Source: Chachezhania sediminis
GTDB lineage: Bacteria > Pseudomonadota > Alphaproteobacteria > Rhodobacterales > Rhodobacteraceae
Length of the DNA stretch: 64,000 nt
Assembly (NCBI RefSeq): GCF_009765275.1
Contig: NZ_VOPH01000011.1
Span: 62,001-126,000, forward strand
Direction: 5' to 3'
Below, piece after piece: positions 11,161 to 20,860 of the stretch; position 1 is the first letter of the stretch, and each line of letters starts with the position of its first letter. Position numbers and translations under genes: made by a program. The notes below the pieces were generated by a model that saw only the letters and a list, made by a program, of their open reading frames with translations, made no database searches and was not told where the DNA came from.

Positions 11161-12549
11161 TCAGGCCTCAAGCGCCCGTCGCAGGATCTCCAAGTCCTCG
11201 GCGATCTGCCCGTCCGTCGCCTTCAGTTCCTCGATCCGGCGCACCCCGTGGATCACGGTGGTATGGTCCCGCCCGCCGAACCGGCGTCCGATCTCGGGCA
11301 AGGACCGCGAGGTCAGCTGCTTGCAGAGATACATGGCGACTTGCCGAGGCCTGGCATAGCTTCGCAGCCGCTTCGGTCCGATGATGTCGCTCAGGCGGAT
11401 GTTGTAATGCTCCGCCACCTTGCGCTGGATTTCCTCGATCGTGGTCTTGCGTTCCGACGCGCGCAGCACGTCCGCCAGGCAATCCTGCGTCAGATCCAGA
11501 TCGATCGGCCGATCCACCAGCGAGGCGAAGGCGAACAGCCGGTTCAGCGCCCCTTCCAGCACGCGGACATTGGTCGAGATCCGCTGCGCCAGGAATTCCA
11601 GCACGCCCGAGGCCAGGCGGATCTGTCCATAGGTCTGCCCGAACTGCTGGACCTTGGCCTGCAGGATGCCCAGCCGCAGTTCATAGTCGGTCGGGTGCAG
11701 GTCAACGACCAGCCCGCATTGCAGGCGCGACTTCACCCGGTCTTCCAGGTCCTTGATCTCGCCGGGGCTGCGGTCGGCCGAAATGATGATCTGCTTGTTC
11801 TGGTCCACCAGCGCATTGAAGGTGTGAAAGAACTCTTCCTGCGTGCTGTCCTTGCCCGCGATGAACTGGACGTCGTCCACCATCAACACGTCGACCGACC
11901 GGAACAGGTGCTTGAAGTCCATCATCTTGCGTTCGCGCAGGGCCTGGACGAAACGGTACATGAACTGTTCCGCCGACAGGTACAGCACGTTCAGTTCCGG
12001 TCGCGCGGTGCGCAGTTCCCAGGCGATGGCATGCATCAGGTGGGTCTTGCCCAGGCCCACGCCGCCATAAAGGACCAGCGGATTGAAGGTCACGGGACCG
12101 CCTTCGGACACCCGGCGCGCGGCCGCATGGGCCAGCTCGTTCGGCTTGCCGACGACGAAGCGGTCGAAGGTGAAACGCGGATCCAGGGCGGCGGCCTGCA
12201 ACGCCTCGGCCGGATCGACGCTGTTTTCCTGCACAGCGGGTGCAGCCGGGGCGGATTCGGGAAGCGACTCCGCCTGCGTCTGCGCACCGCTGGGACGGTC
12301 CGGGGCATTGGCCGCGACCCGGAAGGACAGACGACGCACGTCTTCGCCCGCCAGCTTCAGCTCGTGCAGGATCGTGTCCGCATAGTGCTGATTCACATAG
12401 GTTCCGACATAGGCATTCGGCGCGTCCAGCAGCAGCACGCCATCCTGCAGGTCCGCGTATTCCAGCGGCTCGATCCAGGTCTTGAACGAGTTCTGCCCGA
12501 CAACCCGCAAAAGCCTTTCCCGCAGCAGTCCCCATTTTTCCTGTGTCAT
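11161..12549 (-). CDS. dnaA: Chromosomal replication initiator DnaA
   Basis: A 462-residue AAA+ initiator that binds and opens oriC. Domain I opens MTQEKWGLLRERLLRVVGQN. The linker is Ala/Pro-rich. Domain III has Walker A GGVGLGKTHLMHAI and Walker B VLMVDDVQFIAGK. Domain IV carries the DNA-binding signature GGRDHTTVIHGVRRIEEL. I chose the ATG at 12549; the frame stays open upstream to 12771, but that extension is not DnaA-like. It is followed by convergent phyH and copy A of the 3' element. Three GANTC sites upstream (12920, 12979, 13000) suggest possible CcrM methylation control, as in Caulobacter. Confidence 0.98.
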   Translation of the reverse strand: MTQEKWGLLRERLLRVVGQNSFKTWIEPLEYADLQDGVLLLDAPNAYVGTYVNQHYADTILHELKLAGEDVRRLSFRVAANAPDRPSGAQTQAESLPESAPAAPAVQENSVDPAEALQAAALDPRFTFDRFVVGKPNELAHAAARRVSEGGPVTFNPLVLYGGVGLGKTHLMHAIAWELRTARPELNVLYLSAEQFMYRFVQALRERKMMDFKHLFRSVDVLMVDDVQFIAGKDSTQEEFFHTFNALVDQNKQIIISADRSPGEIKDLEDRVKSRLQCGLVVDLHPTDYELRLGILQAKVQQFGQTYGQIRLASGVLEFLAQRISTNVRVLEGALNRLFAFASLVDRPIDLDLTQDCLADVLRASERKTTIEEIQRKVAEHYNIRLSDIIGPKRLRSYARPRQVAMYLCKQLTSRSLPEIGRRFGGRDHTTVIHGVRRIEELKATDGQIAEDLEILRRALEA

Positions 12550-13172
12550 TCCACGCCTCACGTTTCCCGTATCCGGCCCTTCGGACCGTGTCGTTGCTTC
12601 TTGCCCACCGGGTTTTCCCGGCTGGATCCAAGGCATGCGACAAGCGTGCGCCGACCATGACATGATCGGACGTAGCCGCCCGAAAGGACGGCGACGTGCA
12701 GGTTGCGCCAAGACAATAGGCGACGCCGACCCCGCCCAAGGAGCCTGCGCGCTTACACTCCGCGCCACCACAACACTCTTGTCTTGACAGGGCCGTCCCG
12801 TGGGAAACCACGGAGAGCAGCAGGCTGACGGAGGTCCGAAACAGAACCCGTTTAGCCATGCCCCGGTGCCGTCTGATGCCCGTCAGAAGGTCCGGAGGCA
12901 GCCTGTCCCCCCAAGCGATGAATCGCAGGTTTATAGGTAGCAAGTCCCGGCGAGAGGCGGCAACGAAACTATGATGTTGACTCCGCCTTGGGCCGCAAAG
13001 AATCTCTCGCCGTTGCAGCAAGATGTTCGATGCCGCTGCGGCAAACGAAAAAAGCACCGCAGGGCGCGATGCTCTTGAAAAGTTTACTTTTTGTTAACCT
13101 TTTCGGGAGGTTCCGCCCACCACTGCAAGTTGCGCGACAGGGGCGTTTCCTCCCGTCAGGAAGGGCCTTCGA
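12550..13172. other. 623-bp gap between dnaA and rpsT
   Basis: No convincing gene. It must hold the dnaA promoter and the rpsT 3' end. Three GANTC methylation-type sites lie at 12920-12924, 12979-12983 and 13000-13004. A short AT-rich stretch lies at about 13075-13110 in otherwise GC-rich DNA. I see no sequence matching the TTATCCACA DnaA box on either strand, so I do not call an origin here. Confidence 0.6.
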
Positions 13173-13436
13173 TCAGGCCAGCGCCTTCACGCGCGAGGAC
13201 AGGCGGGACATTTTGCGGGCCGCCGTGTTCTTGTGCACGACGCCCTTGGAAACGCCGCGCATCAGCTCGGGCTGGGCGTCGCGGAGGGCTGCCACTGCAG
13301 CTTCCTTGTTGCCGGAAGTGATCGCTTCTTCGACCTTGCGGAGGAAGGTGCGGATGCGCGACCGACGGGCCTTGTTTACGGCAAAGCGGGCCTCGTTCTG
13401 ACGGGCGCGCTTCTTTGCCTGAGGCGAGTTTGCCAT
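13173..13436 (-). CDS. rpsT: 30S ribosomal protein S20
   Basis: An 87-residue, very basic helical primary-binding protein of the 30S subunit. The N-terminus [17 protein letters not shown] and the C-terminal [20 protein letters not shown] are diagnostic. AGGACG precedes the ATG at 13436. Its promoter can be read at 13521-13549. It lies upstream of dnaA on the same strand with about 620 bp between them, an order seen in related Rhodobacteraceae. Confidence 0.97.
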   Translation of the reverse strand: MANSPQAKKRARQNEARFAVNKARRSRIRTFLRKVEEAITSGNKEAAVAALRDAQPELMRGVSKGVVHKNTAARKMSRLSSRVKALA

Positions 13437-13520
13437 GTATTTTCGTCCTGCTGTCTGATCCGGCCGCCACGAATTGGCCTCGGGCCGGACGTCGAAATCG
13501 GGATGTGATCTGAAGTCGCG

Positions 13521-13549
13521 TCTCTAGCGGCGAGTCGTCTGTAAGTCAA
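13521..13549 (-). promoter_or_regulatory. Predicted rpsT promoter
   Basis: On the minus strand, TTGACT (13544-13549) and TAGAGA (13521-13526) are separated by 17 bp, about 85 bp upstream of the rpsT start. This is a strong match to a housekeeping promoter, as expected for a ribosomal protein gene. Confidence 0.6.
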
Positions 13550-13627
13550 CCGGGGATCGACCCCGGCGTTCCGCAGCGAACTTCGGAGGGTGAAAGGGCG
13601 CGCCGGAAAGCCCCGGCACGCATCGTT

Positions 13628-14404
13628 TTACTTGTCGCGGAACTGCGGTTCACGCTTTTCCAGGAAGGCCGCCATGCCTTCCTTCTGGTCTTCCGAGGCG
13701 AACAGCGAATGAAACAGCCGCCGTTCGAAGGCGACGCCTTCGGCCAGCGTCGTCTCGTACGACCGGTTCACCGCTTCCTTGGCCGCCATCGCCGTGATCA
13801 GGCTTTTCTCCGAGATCTTGTCGGCGGCGGCCATCGCCTCGTCCATCAGCTTCTTCGCGGGGACCACGCGGCTGACAAGGCCGGAACGCTCCGCCTCTTC
13901 CGCCGTCATGAAACGCCCTGTCAGGTTCATGTCCATCGCCTTGGACTTGCCGACAAAGCGGGTCAGGCGCTGGGTGCCGCCGATGCCCGGGATGACACCC
14001 AGGTTGATTTCCGGCTGGCCGAACTTGGCCGTGTCAGAGGCGATGATGAAGTCGCACATCATCGCCAGCTCGCAGCCGCCGCCCAGGGCATAGCCGCTGA
14101 CGGCGGCAATGATCGGCTTGCGGACCGAGGTGACGACATCGTTCGCCATCGCGAACAGGTTCTTCGAGTAGACGTCCGCAAAGGACATCTCCGACATCTC
14201 CTTGATGTCGGCGCCGGCGGCAAAGGCGCGCTCGGATCCCGTCAGAACGATGCAGCGGACCCGCTCGTTCTCGTCGGCCTCTTTCAGGGCCTGGCACAGT
14301 TCCCCAAGCAGTTGCTGGTTCAGTGCGTTCAGAACGTCGGGCCGGTTCAGCTTGATGAGGCAGACGTGGTCTTCAATCTCGACGACAATCGTCTCAAAGG
14401 CCAT
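13628..14404 (-). CDS. Enoyl-CoA hydratase
   Basis: A 258-residue crotonase-fold enzyme that hydrates trans-2-enoyl-CoA in beta-oxidation. The oxyanion-hole segment [14 protein letters not shown] and both catalytic glutamates are visible: one in [15 protein letters not shown] and one in [20 protein letters not shown]. Having both acids supports true hydratase activity, unlike the second crotonase in this window at 39254. Length is normal. It lies between mutM and rpsT on the minus strand, about 60 bp after mutM, but no functional link is evident. Confidence 0.92.
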   Translation of the reverse strand: MAFETIVVEIEDHVCLIKLNRPDVLNALNQQLLGELCQALKEADENERVRCIVLTGSERAFAAGADIKEMSEMSFADVYSKNLFAMANDVVTSVRKPIIAAVSGYALGGGCELAMMCDFIIASDTAKFGQPEINLGVIPGIGGTQRLTRFVGKSKAMDMNLTGRFMTAEEAERSGLVSRVVPAKKLMDEAMAAADKISEKSLITAMAAKEAVNRSYETTLAEGVAFERRLFHSLFASEDQKEGMAAFLEKREPQFRDK

Positions 14405-14467
14405 CAGGTTTGCTTTCGTTGTTCCAATCGAACCCCGTGATTACGGACGGGGCATATGCGGTTCAAG

Positions 14468-15319
14468 TTATCTTTGGCACGTCGGACAATAGAAGGTGGA
14501 CCGCGCGGATTGCACGATCCGTGTCACCGTACCGCCGCAGTCCGGCCGCCGGCAAGGCTGTCCTTCGCGGCCATAGACGTCGAAGCTGTGCTGAAAATAT
14601 CCAAGCTCTCCATCGGCCTGGCGGTAGTCCTTCAGCGAAGATCCTCCCGCCGCGATGGCGTCGGTCAGCACGTCACGGATGGATTGAACCAGCGCCTCGA
14701 TTCTCTCGCGCCCGATGCGTCCCGCCTGACGCTTGGGGGATATGCGCGCACGGTATAGCGATTCGCAGACATAGATGTTGCCCAGCCCCGCCACGTTCCG
14801 CTGGTCCAGAAGCGCCGCCTTGATCGACGTCTTCCGCCCCGCCAGCCGGTCCGCCAGGTGATCGGCGTTGAACGCATTGCCCAGCGGTTCGGGCCCAAGG
14901 CCGGCCAGCAGGCGGTGGGTTTCCATCCCTTCGGTCGGCAGCAGGTCCATGGCGCCGAAGCGGCGCGGGTCGTTCATGGTGATCCGCGTCCCGTCCGCCA
15001 TTTCCAGCACGACATGGTCGTGCTTGTCGGGCGCGGAATGCGCGTGTTCGAACCGCCCCAGCGGATCGCCCGACACGGTCATGCGGCCGGACATGCCCAG
15101 GTGGACCAGAAGCGTCTCGCCCCCCGACAGTTCCGCCAGCATGTATTTCGACCGCCGCCCCAACCGGACGACCGTCTGCCCCGTCAGCCGCGCTGCCATG
15201 TCGGGCGGAAAGGGCCAGCGCAGGTCCGGCCGGCGCACCTCGGCCCGCGCGATCACGCGGCCCTCCATCACCGGCGCCAACCCGCGCCGGACGGTTTCGA
15301 CCTCGGGCAGTTCAGGCAT
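14468..15319 (-). CDS. mutM: Formamidopyrimidine-DNA glycosylase
   Basis: A 283-residue base-excision repair enzyme (Fpg) that removes 8-oxoguanine and cuts the abasic site. The catalytic N-terminus [14 protein letters not shown] is intact (Pro2 and Glu3), which fixes the start at 15319. The C-terminal zinc finger has four cysteines in [18 protein letters not shown] and [10 protein letters not shown]. The helix-two-turn-helix segment [18 protein letters not shown] is present. Its start overlaps the stop of the upstream membrane-protein gene by 8 bp, so the two are likely co-transcribed. It is back to back with ubiE beyond that gene. Confidence 0.97.
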   Translation of the reverse strand: MPELPEVETVRRGLAPVMEGRVIARAEVRRPDLRWPFPPDMAARLTGQTVVRLGRRSKYMLAELSGGETLLVHLGMSGRMTVSGDPLGRFEHAHSAPDKHDHVVLEMADGTRITMNDPRRFGAMDLLPTEGMETHRLLAGLGPEPLGNAFNADHLADRLAGRKTSIKAALLDQRNVAGLGNIYVCESLYRARISPKRQAGRIGRERIEALVQSIRDVLTDAIAAGGSSLKDYRQADGELGYFQHSFDVYGREGQPCRRPDCGGTVTRIVQSARSTFYCPTCQR

Positions 15320-16034
15320 GGGGCAGACGTTCCTCTGCCATGCGGACCAGCATGCGATATCCTTCCAGCGAGGATCCGATTCCCAGCCGCCCGGCCCCGG
15401 CAAAGGTCAGCACCTTGGCCCTGCGCCCCCTGCTGACCCCAGTCAGGTCCTTCCAGTAGCGCCGTCGGCGAATGGGCCCGCAGCGCAGTTCGACCCAGTC
15501 CTCGGTCCAGCGGATCCGGGCCTGCGCCTGCCAAAGAATCGCCCCTGCGGCCACGGCGATCTGCGCCAGCAGCAACCCGCCTTCCAGATCGACCAGCGGT
15601 CCGGTCCGGTCCTGCGGCCAGCGGTCGGCCCCGAAGAGGCCCGGCATCATCGCCGGCACCATCACCACGAAGGCCACGCCGCCCAGCATCAGTGCCCGCA
15701 GGCCCAGCCGGACCCTTGTTTCGGACACACCGTCAGAAAGGCTGTGGATCTCGTTCCCACGAAGCGCGCGCGAGGCGCTGAGGATCCCGGCCGTGAAGAT
15801 GCCGACCGCCAGCAGCGCAAAGAGCGGCGCAGCCAGGCGGGCGCCCGGCATCCCGGGGTTCAGCAGCGCGGCGCGGACCTCGTCCAGCGCCTGCCAGAAC
15901 AGGAAACCCGCCGCCACAAGCGACACGGCAAAGAACGGCACCGCACAACGCATTTTCAGCCGGTCGGGGACCAGCGAACCGAAGCGCGGCAATTCGGGAT
16001 CGGGCGCGTGCCCCTCTCCTGATCTATTCGGCAT
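15312..16034 (-). CDS. Membrane protein of unknown function
   Basis: A 240-residue protein from the ATG at 16034 (an ATG at 15953 is a plausible later start). It has about four hydrophobic segments, including [38 protein letters not shown] and [20 protein letters not shown], and a cytoplasmic C-terminal domain with basic stretch [13 protein letters not shown], somewhat like PH-domain membrane proteins. I do not recognise the family. The stop overlaps the mutM start by 8 bp. The open frame upstream runs antisense through ubiE and is not used. Confidence 0.65.
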   Translation of the reverse strand: MPNRSGEGHAPDPELPRFGSLVPDRLKMRCAVPFFAVSLVAAGFLFWQALDEVRAALLNPGMPGARLAAPLFALLAVGIFTAGILSASRALRGNEIHSLSDGVSETRVRLGLRALMLGGVAFVVMVPAMMPGLFGADRWPQDRTGPLVDLEGGLLLAQIAVAAGAILWQAQARIRWTEDWVELRCGPIRRRRYWKDLTGVSRGRRAKVLTFAGAGRLGIGSSLEGYRMLVRMAEERLPHA

Positions 16035-16130
16035 ATAAGTGACCACCCAGTCCACCAGTCCAAAGGGGCGCATTGTCCCCGGCCCGCTTGGTCCTATAAC
16101 AGGGGCGAACGCGACAGGCGGCAAGGGCTC

Positions 16131-16883
16131 ATGGACGACACGGACGCAAAAACCACGCATTTCGGCTATCAGACGGTGCCGGAGGGACAGAAGGCCGAGA
16201 AGGTGAAGGGTGTCTTCACCTCGGTCGCCAGCCGTTATGACCTGATGAACGACGTGATGAGCGGTGGCATCCACCGCATCTGGAAGGATGCGATGATGGA
16301 CTGGCTGGCGCCCAGGCCCGGCCAGCGGCTGCTGGACGTGGCGGGCGGGACCGGCGACATCGCATTCCGGTTCCTGAAACGCGCGGGCGAAGGCCATGCC
16401 ACCGTGCTGGACCTGACCGCCGGCATGTTGGAGGAAGGCCGCAAGCGCGCCGAGGCCGAGGCGATGTCCGACAGCCTGGACTGGGTGGTGGGCGACGCGA
16501 TGGCCCTGCCCTTTGCCGACAATACCTTCGACGTCTACACGATCAGCTTCGGCATCCGGAACGTGACCCGACCGCAGGAGGCCCTGAACGAGGCCTACCG
16601 CGTGCTGCGCCCGGGCGGGCGGCTGATGGTGCTGGAGTTCAGCCAGATGCCGGTGCCGATGCTGCAGAAGGCCTATGACCTTTATTCCTTCAACGTGATT
16701 CCGCGGATGGGCAAGATCATCGCCGACGACCGCGACAGCTATCAGTACCTCGTGGAATCGATCCGCAAGTTCCCGGACCAGGAGACGTTCCTGTCCATGG
16801 TCCGCGCGGCCGGGTTCGAGAACGCGAAATACCGCAACCTGTCGCTGGGAATCGCGGCCCTGCATTCCGGCTGGAAGATTTAG
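16131..16883 (+). CDS. ubiE: Ubiquinone/menaquinone C-methyltransferase
   Basis: A 250-residue class I SAM methyltransferase acting on the quinone ring carbon in ubiquinone synthesis. The N-terminus has [19 protein letters not shown] and [20 protein letters not shown], both UbiE-specific. The SAM motif is [17 protein letters not shown], and the later family motif is [27 protein letters not shown] precedes the ATG. It is followed 4 bp later by ubiB, so the two form an operon for quinone synthesis. Confidence 0.97.
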   Translation: MDDTDAKTTHFGYQTVPEGQKAEKVKGVFTSVASRYDLMNDVMSGGIHRIWKDAMMDWLAPRPGQRLLDVAGGTGDIAFRFLKRAGEGHATVLDLTAGMLEEGRKRAEAEAMSDSLDWVVGDAMALPFADNTFDVYTISFGIRNVTRPQEALNEAYRVLRPGGRLMVLEFSQMPVPMLQKAYDLYSFNVIPRMGKIIADDRDSYQYLVESIRKFPDQETFLSMVRAAGFENAKYRNLSLGIAALHSGWKI

Positions 16884-16887
16884 GGCC

Positions 16888-18411
16888 ATGCGCGGTCCGC
16901 ACAATATCTGGCGCCTGATCCGCACGGGGGCCACGCTGGAACGTGCCGGCGCGATGAACGTCGTGCTGGATGCCTTCGAGGCGCCGGTTTCGGTCCGCAT
17001 TGTCGCCCGGATCCTGGCCAAGCCGTTCGAATTCCTGGGCTATCGCGGCGATCCGTCGATGGCGCCCGCGACACGGGCGCTGACCGCGCTGGGCCCGGCC
17101 TATATCAAGTTCGGACAGATCCTGTCGACGCGGCCGGACGTGGTGGGCGACGAACTGGCCGAGCAGCTGCGTATCCTGCAGGACCAACTGCCCCCCTTCC
17201 CGGTCGAGATCGCCAAGGCCGAGGTCGCCCGCGAACTGGGGGTCGAGGTCGACGAGGTCTTTTCAGAGTTCAGCGAACCGATCGCCGCGGCCTCGATCGC
17301 GCAGGTCCACAAGGCGCGGCTGGCCGAAACCGGGCAGGAGGTCGCCGTCAAGGTCCTGCGCCCGGGGGTGGAACGCGCCTTCCGCAAGGATATCGATGCC
17401 TTCTATCTGGGCGCCTCGATGGTCGAGATTTTCGCGCCGGGCGCCCGGCGGCTTAAGCCCATGGACGTGATCCGCCATTTCGACGGCGTGGTCCGGGGCG
17501 AACTGGACCTGCGGCTGGAATGCTCGGCCGCGTCGGAATTCGCGGCGAACACCAAGGACGACGAAGGTTTCCAGCTGCCGGCCATCGTCTGGCCCTATTC
17601 CGGCCGGCGGGTGATGACGTTGGGATGGGCCGACGGGTTGCCACTGGGCGACAACGCGGCACTGGATGCGGCGGGACACGACCGGCGGGTCTTGGGCGAA
17701 CGGGTGCTGACCCTCTTCCTGAACCACGCGCTGCGCGACGGATTTTTCCACGCCGACATGCACCAGGGCAACCTGAAGGTCGCGGCCAATGGCGACATCA
17801 TCGCCTATGACTTCGGGATCATGGGGCATATCGACCTCTATACCCGACGGGTCTACGCCGAGATCCTCTATGGCTTCATCCGCAAGGATTACCACCGTGT
17901 GGCCGAAGTGCATTTCGAGGCAGGCTATGTCCCCGCCGATCAGGATGTCGACGAATTCGCCCGGGCGCTGCGCGCGGTGGGGGAACCGATCTTCGGCATG
18001 GATGCCTCTCGCATTTCCATGGCGAAGCTGCTGGCCTATCTCTTCGAGGTGACCGAACGCTTCGGGATGGAAACGCGGACCGAACTGATCCTGCTGCAGC
18101 GGACCATGGTCGTGGTCGAGGGCGTGGCGCGGTCGCTGGATCCGCGGATCAACATCTGGGACGTGGCAAGCCCCGTCGTGTCGGATTACATCAAGAAGAG
18201 CATCGGACCGCGGGCAGTCCTGTCGGATCTGGCGCTGACGGCCAAGGTCCTGACGCGTTTCGGCCCCCGTCTGCCCAGGCTGGTCGAGGCTGCGCTGGTC
18301 GCCCAGTCGCAGGAGGCGCCCCGTCCGTCCCGCCGGTCTTCGCTGGTGCCGGCCGTCCTCGGGGCGCTCGCGGGCGGCGCGCTGGTCGCCCTGGCCTTCC
18401 TGGCATTCTGA
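16888..18411 (+). CDS. ubiB: Ubiquinone biosynthesis protein UbiB (ABC1/ADCK kinase-like)
   Basis: A 507-residue atypical protein-kinase-like ATPase needed for aerobic ubiquinone synthesis. The KxGQ motif is in AYIKFGQILSTRPDVVGDEL, the Ala-rich loop region in ASIAQVHKARLAETGQEVAV, and the catalytic-like segment in HADMHQGNLKVAANGDIIAYD with IAYDFGIMGHI. The C-terminus ends in hydrophobic segments (VLGALAGGALVALAFLAF) that would anchor it in the inner membrane. It starts 4 bp after ubiE. A strong hairpin follows at 18490. Confidence 0.95.
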   Translation: MRGPHNIWRLIRTGATLERAGAMNVVLDAFEAPVSVRIVARILAKPFEFLGYRGDPSMAPATRALTALGPAYIKFGQILSTRPDVVGDELAEQLRILQDQLPPFPVEIAKAEVARELGVEVDEVFSEFSEPIAAASIAQVHKARLAETGQEVAVKVLRPGVERAFRKDIDAFYLGASMVEIFAPGARRLKPMDVIRHFDGVVRGELDLRLECSAASEFAANTKDDEGFQLPAIVWPYSGRRVMTLGWADGLPLGDNAALDAAGHDRRVLGERVLTLFLNHALRDGFFHADMHQGNLKVAANGDIIAYDFGIMGHIDLYTRRVYAEILYGFIRKDYHRVAEVHFEAGYVPADQDVDEFARALRAVGEPIFGMDASRISMAKLLAYLFEVTERFGMETRTELILLQRTMVVVEGVARSLDPRINIWDVASPVVSDYIKKSIGPRAVLSDLALTAKVLTRFGPRLPRLVEAALVAQSQEAPRPSRRSSLVPAVLGALAGGALVALAFLAF

Positions 18412-18489
18412 TCCGTCGACCCAGCCACTGGCCCCCTTCGCCCCGAAGGCTCGCTGAACCGGACGCAGGGCTGCGGCCGACAACGGCAA

Positions 18490-18512
18490 GCCGGATGCAG
18501 CACGCATCCGGC
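18490..18512 (+). terminator. Hairpin downstream of ubiB
   Basis: GCCGGATGC (18490-18498) pairs perfectly with GCATCCGGC (18504-18512) around a 5-nt loop, 80 bp after the ubiB stop. There is no T-run; it probably ends the ubiE-ubiB transcript. Confidence 0.45.
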
Positions 18513-18607
18513 GGATCGGGCGGGTGGTCCGTTGGCGGGCGCGCGACGTCAGTCGCCGTCCGCTTCTGCAACGGTCCGGCCGAGCGCGGGATCGAAAAGC
18601 CCGCCGC

Positions 18608-18895
18608 CCAGTTCCGTATGTCCCCAGCCGTCAGAGCCAAAAGCGCCGGTTCCACCGCCCGGGCCTTGTCCGTCGCGACATAGGCGTAGCGCGGCAGTCT
18701 GGACTCATAGCCGCGCTTTTCCAGAAGCCCCCGGTTCACCAACTTCTTAGGACGGTCCGACAGGATATTCGTGGGGATGCCTTCCTCGCTGGTCTGAAAG
18801 TCGCCGAACTTCGCCTTCCGGTGCCACAGAGCGTCCCGCAGGATCGGCAGGGTCCGCCTGTCCCCCACCATGATCGCCCGCGCGGGCGAGATCAC
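18608..18895 (-). pseudogene. Truncated HxlR-type regulator remnant
   Basis: The minus-strand frame beginning at 18895 encodes about 95 residues that match an HxlR winged helix: MVGDRRTLPILRDALWHRK, FGDFQTSEEGIPTNILSDR, KKLVNRGLLEKRGYESR and LPRYAYVATDKARAVEPALL. The expected N-terminal segment with the conserved cysteine (as in CPVARAL) is missing, and after about GDIRNW the frame runs on into unrelated sequence. The break at about 18895 coincides with the broken end of a cysteine-synthase-like remnant on the other strand. I infer a deletion or rearrangement that truncated both. A shortened but expressed protein cannot be excluded. Confidence 0.6.
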
Positions 18896-18899
18896 GCGG

Positions 18900-19350
18900 G
18901 CTACGGGCGCCTTCCAGACCGATCAACTGGCCGATCCCGACCAGATCGGAGTCTGCCGGCAGATGGGCGGGGAGATCCATGGCTTCGTGCAATGCACCGG
19001 CTCCGCGGCGTGTCCGAGGCGCTGCACGACCACGAAGCGACGATCCCCTGCATCGCGGTCGAACCGGCCGAATCGGCGGTGCTGTCGGGGGGGGCCTTTC
19101 GGCGTCCACCGGATCGAAGGGGCCAGCGCGGGTTATGTCGTGCCGCTCTGGCGGCATGCAGGCGTGGACGGGTCGATAGGCTCTCGACCATGGAGGCGAT
19201 GGAGATGGCCCGCAGGCTCGCGACCGAGGAAGGCACCTCGACGGGCGCCATCTGGTGGCGCCCTGCGGCTTGCTGCAGATCTGGGGCCACGGTGGTGACC
19301 GTGGCCTGCGACACGGGAATGAAGTACTCTCCACCCCCGCTCTACGGCGA
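18900..19350 (+). pseudogene. Decayed cysteine-synthase-like PLP enzyme (C-terminal half)
   Basis: The C-terminal half of a cysteine synthase/cystathionine beta-synthase type protein can be read only by switching frames at least three times: GAFQTDQLADPDQ and GEIHGFVQCTGSA in one frame, SEALHDHEATIPCIAVEPAE then SAVLSGG in another, PFGVHRIEGASAGYVVPLW back in the first, then STMEAMEMARRLATEEG and ATVVTVACDTGMKY in the second. The N-terminal half with the PLP lysine is absent. It therefore cannot make a working enzyme. It ends just before the thiolase terminator hairpin. Confidence 0.7.
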
Positions 19351-19401
19351 CAGGTCGCCAGATCGACCCCGGGACCGCGACGGGCCTTTCAAAGACCTGT
19401 C

Positions 19402-19425
19402 GGAAGCCCGTTCAAACGGGCTTCC
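19402..19425 (-). terminator. Terminator hairpin after the thiolase gene
   Basis: GGAAGCCCGTT (19402-19412) and AACGGGCTTCC (19415-19425) form a perfect 11-bp stem with a 2-nt loop, 18 bp past the thiolase stop. The symmetric structure could act in both directions. Confidence 0.6.
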
Positions 19426-19443
19426 CGGTCCCGGCCGCAGCGG

Positions 19444-20619
19444 TCAGAGACGTTCGATGGCCAGTGCAATCCCCTGGCCGCCGCCGATGCACATGGTGAT
19501 CAGCGCGCGTTTTCCGCCGGTCCGCTCCAGCGCATAGAGCGCCTTGACCGTCAGGATCGCGCCCGTGGCGCCGACCGGGTGGCCCAGCGCGATGGCACCG
19601 CCCCAGGTGTTCACCTTCGCAGAGTCCAGCCCCAGTTCGCGGTTCACGGCGATGGCCTGCGCCGCGAAGGCCTCGTTCGATTCGATCACGTCGAAATCGT
19701 CGACCGTCAGGCCGGTCCGTTCCATCAGGTTCCGCACCGCCGGGATCGGGCCGATGCCCATCACCTCGGGGCGGACGCCGGCATGGGCATAGCCCAAGAC
19801 CCGCGCGCGCGGGTTCAGGCCGGCCTTCTCGGCCGCCTCGGCCCGGGCCAGCACGACCGCCGCCGCGCCGTCATTGATCCCCGACGCGTTGCCCGCCGTG
19901 ACCGTGCCGTCCTTCCTGAAGGCCGGGCGCAGCCCGGCCAGCGCCTCGGGGCTGGTGGCCTTGGGATGTTCGTCCCTGGTGAACGGCACCTTTTCGCGGC
20001 GCACCATGACCTCGACCGGCGTGATCTCGGCTGCGAAATCCCCGGCCTCCAGCGCCGCCTTCGCCCGCTCCTGGCTGGTCATGGCAAAGGCGTCCTGGTC
20101 CTCGCGGGTGATCTGGTACTCGGTCGCCACGTTCTCGGCCGTGATGCCCATGTGCCCGGTGCCGAACGGGCAGTTCAGCGCCCCCAGCATCATGTCGAGC
20201 GATTTGACGTCGCCCATCTTCTGGCCCCAGCGCGCATTCACCATGGCATAGGGGCTGCGCGACATGCACTCGGCCCCGCCGGCCAGGGCGAAATCCGCAT
20301 CGCCCAGCATCAGCGACTGCACCGCGGACACGACAGCCTGCGCGCCCGACCCACACAGACGGTTCACGTTCATCGCGGGCGTGCCTTCCGGAATCCCGGC
20401 CTGCATCGCGGCCACCCGGCTCAGATACATGTCGCGGGGTTCGGTGTTGATCACGTGGCCAAAGACCACGTGGCCGATCTGCGCGCCATCGACCCCGGCG
20501 CGTTCCAGCGCGGCCTCGGTCGCGACGGTGGCCAGTTCGATCGGCGGGATTGAGGCCAGCGTGCCACCGAAGGTGCCGATCGCGGTGCGTGCACCGTCCA
20601 GGATTACGATATCGGTCAT
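19444..20619 (-). CDS. Acetyl-CoA C-acyltransferase (thiolase)
   Basis: A 391-residue thiolase that condenses or cleaves acyl-CoA (beta-oxidation or acetoacetyl-CoA formation). The nucleophilic Cys is in NVNRLCGSGAQAVVSA, the catalytic His in IALGHPVGATGAILTVKAL, and the second Cys in MCIGGGQGIALAIERL. NEAFAAQAIAVNRELGL is also conserved. The ATG at 20619 gives the standard start MTDIVILDGARTAIGTFGG; the longer open frame upstream is not homologous. It is similar to BktB/PhaA-type enzymes; chain-length preference cannot be read. Divergent from kbl. Confidence 0.93.
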   Translation of the reverse strand: MTDIVILDGARTAIGTFGGTLASIPPIELATVATEAALERAGVDGAQIGHVVFGHVINTEPRDMYLSRVAAMQAGIPEGTPAMNVNRLCGSGAQAVVSAVQSLMLGDADFALAGGAECMSRSPYAMVNARWGQKMGDVKSLDMMLGALNCPFGTGHMGITAENVATEYQITREDQDAFAMTSQERAKAALEAGDFAAEITPVEVMVRREKVPFTRDEHPKATSPEALAGLRPAFRKDGTVTAGNASGINDGAAAVVLARAEAAEKAGLNPRARVLGYAHAGVRPEVMGIGPIPAVRNLMERTGLTVDDFDVIESNEAFAAQAIAVNRELGLDSAKVNTWGGAIALGHPVGATGAILTVKALYALERTGGKRALITMCIGGGQGIALAIERL

Positions 20620-20860
20620 GGGGTTCAGTCCTTTGTCAGCCATCGGGCCCGCGCGGGGCCGGGGAAGGGTTACCCGCGGATATATCGCCCCTGCCGGGTC
20701 GGACCAATGGAAACGAAACGTCACTTTGCCGCCCCCCGCCCGGGTGCGCCAAGGTCCGGCATGGTCCGGAAACGACATATCCCGGCACATCCGGCATGAC
20801 GCGCCTTCCGCGAGCGTCTAAACCCGGCCAAACTGACGCCGGAACGAAGGAGCCCGCCCC

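Noticed and set aside
12550-13172. Chromosomal replication origin (oriC)
   Set aside because: Location beside dnaA is suggestive, but no DnaA boxes or tandem 13-mers are visible, so I do not annotate it.
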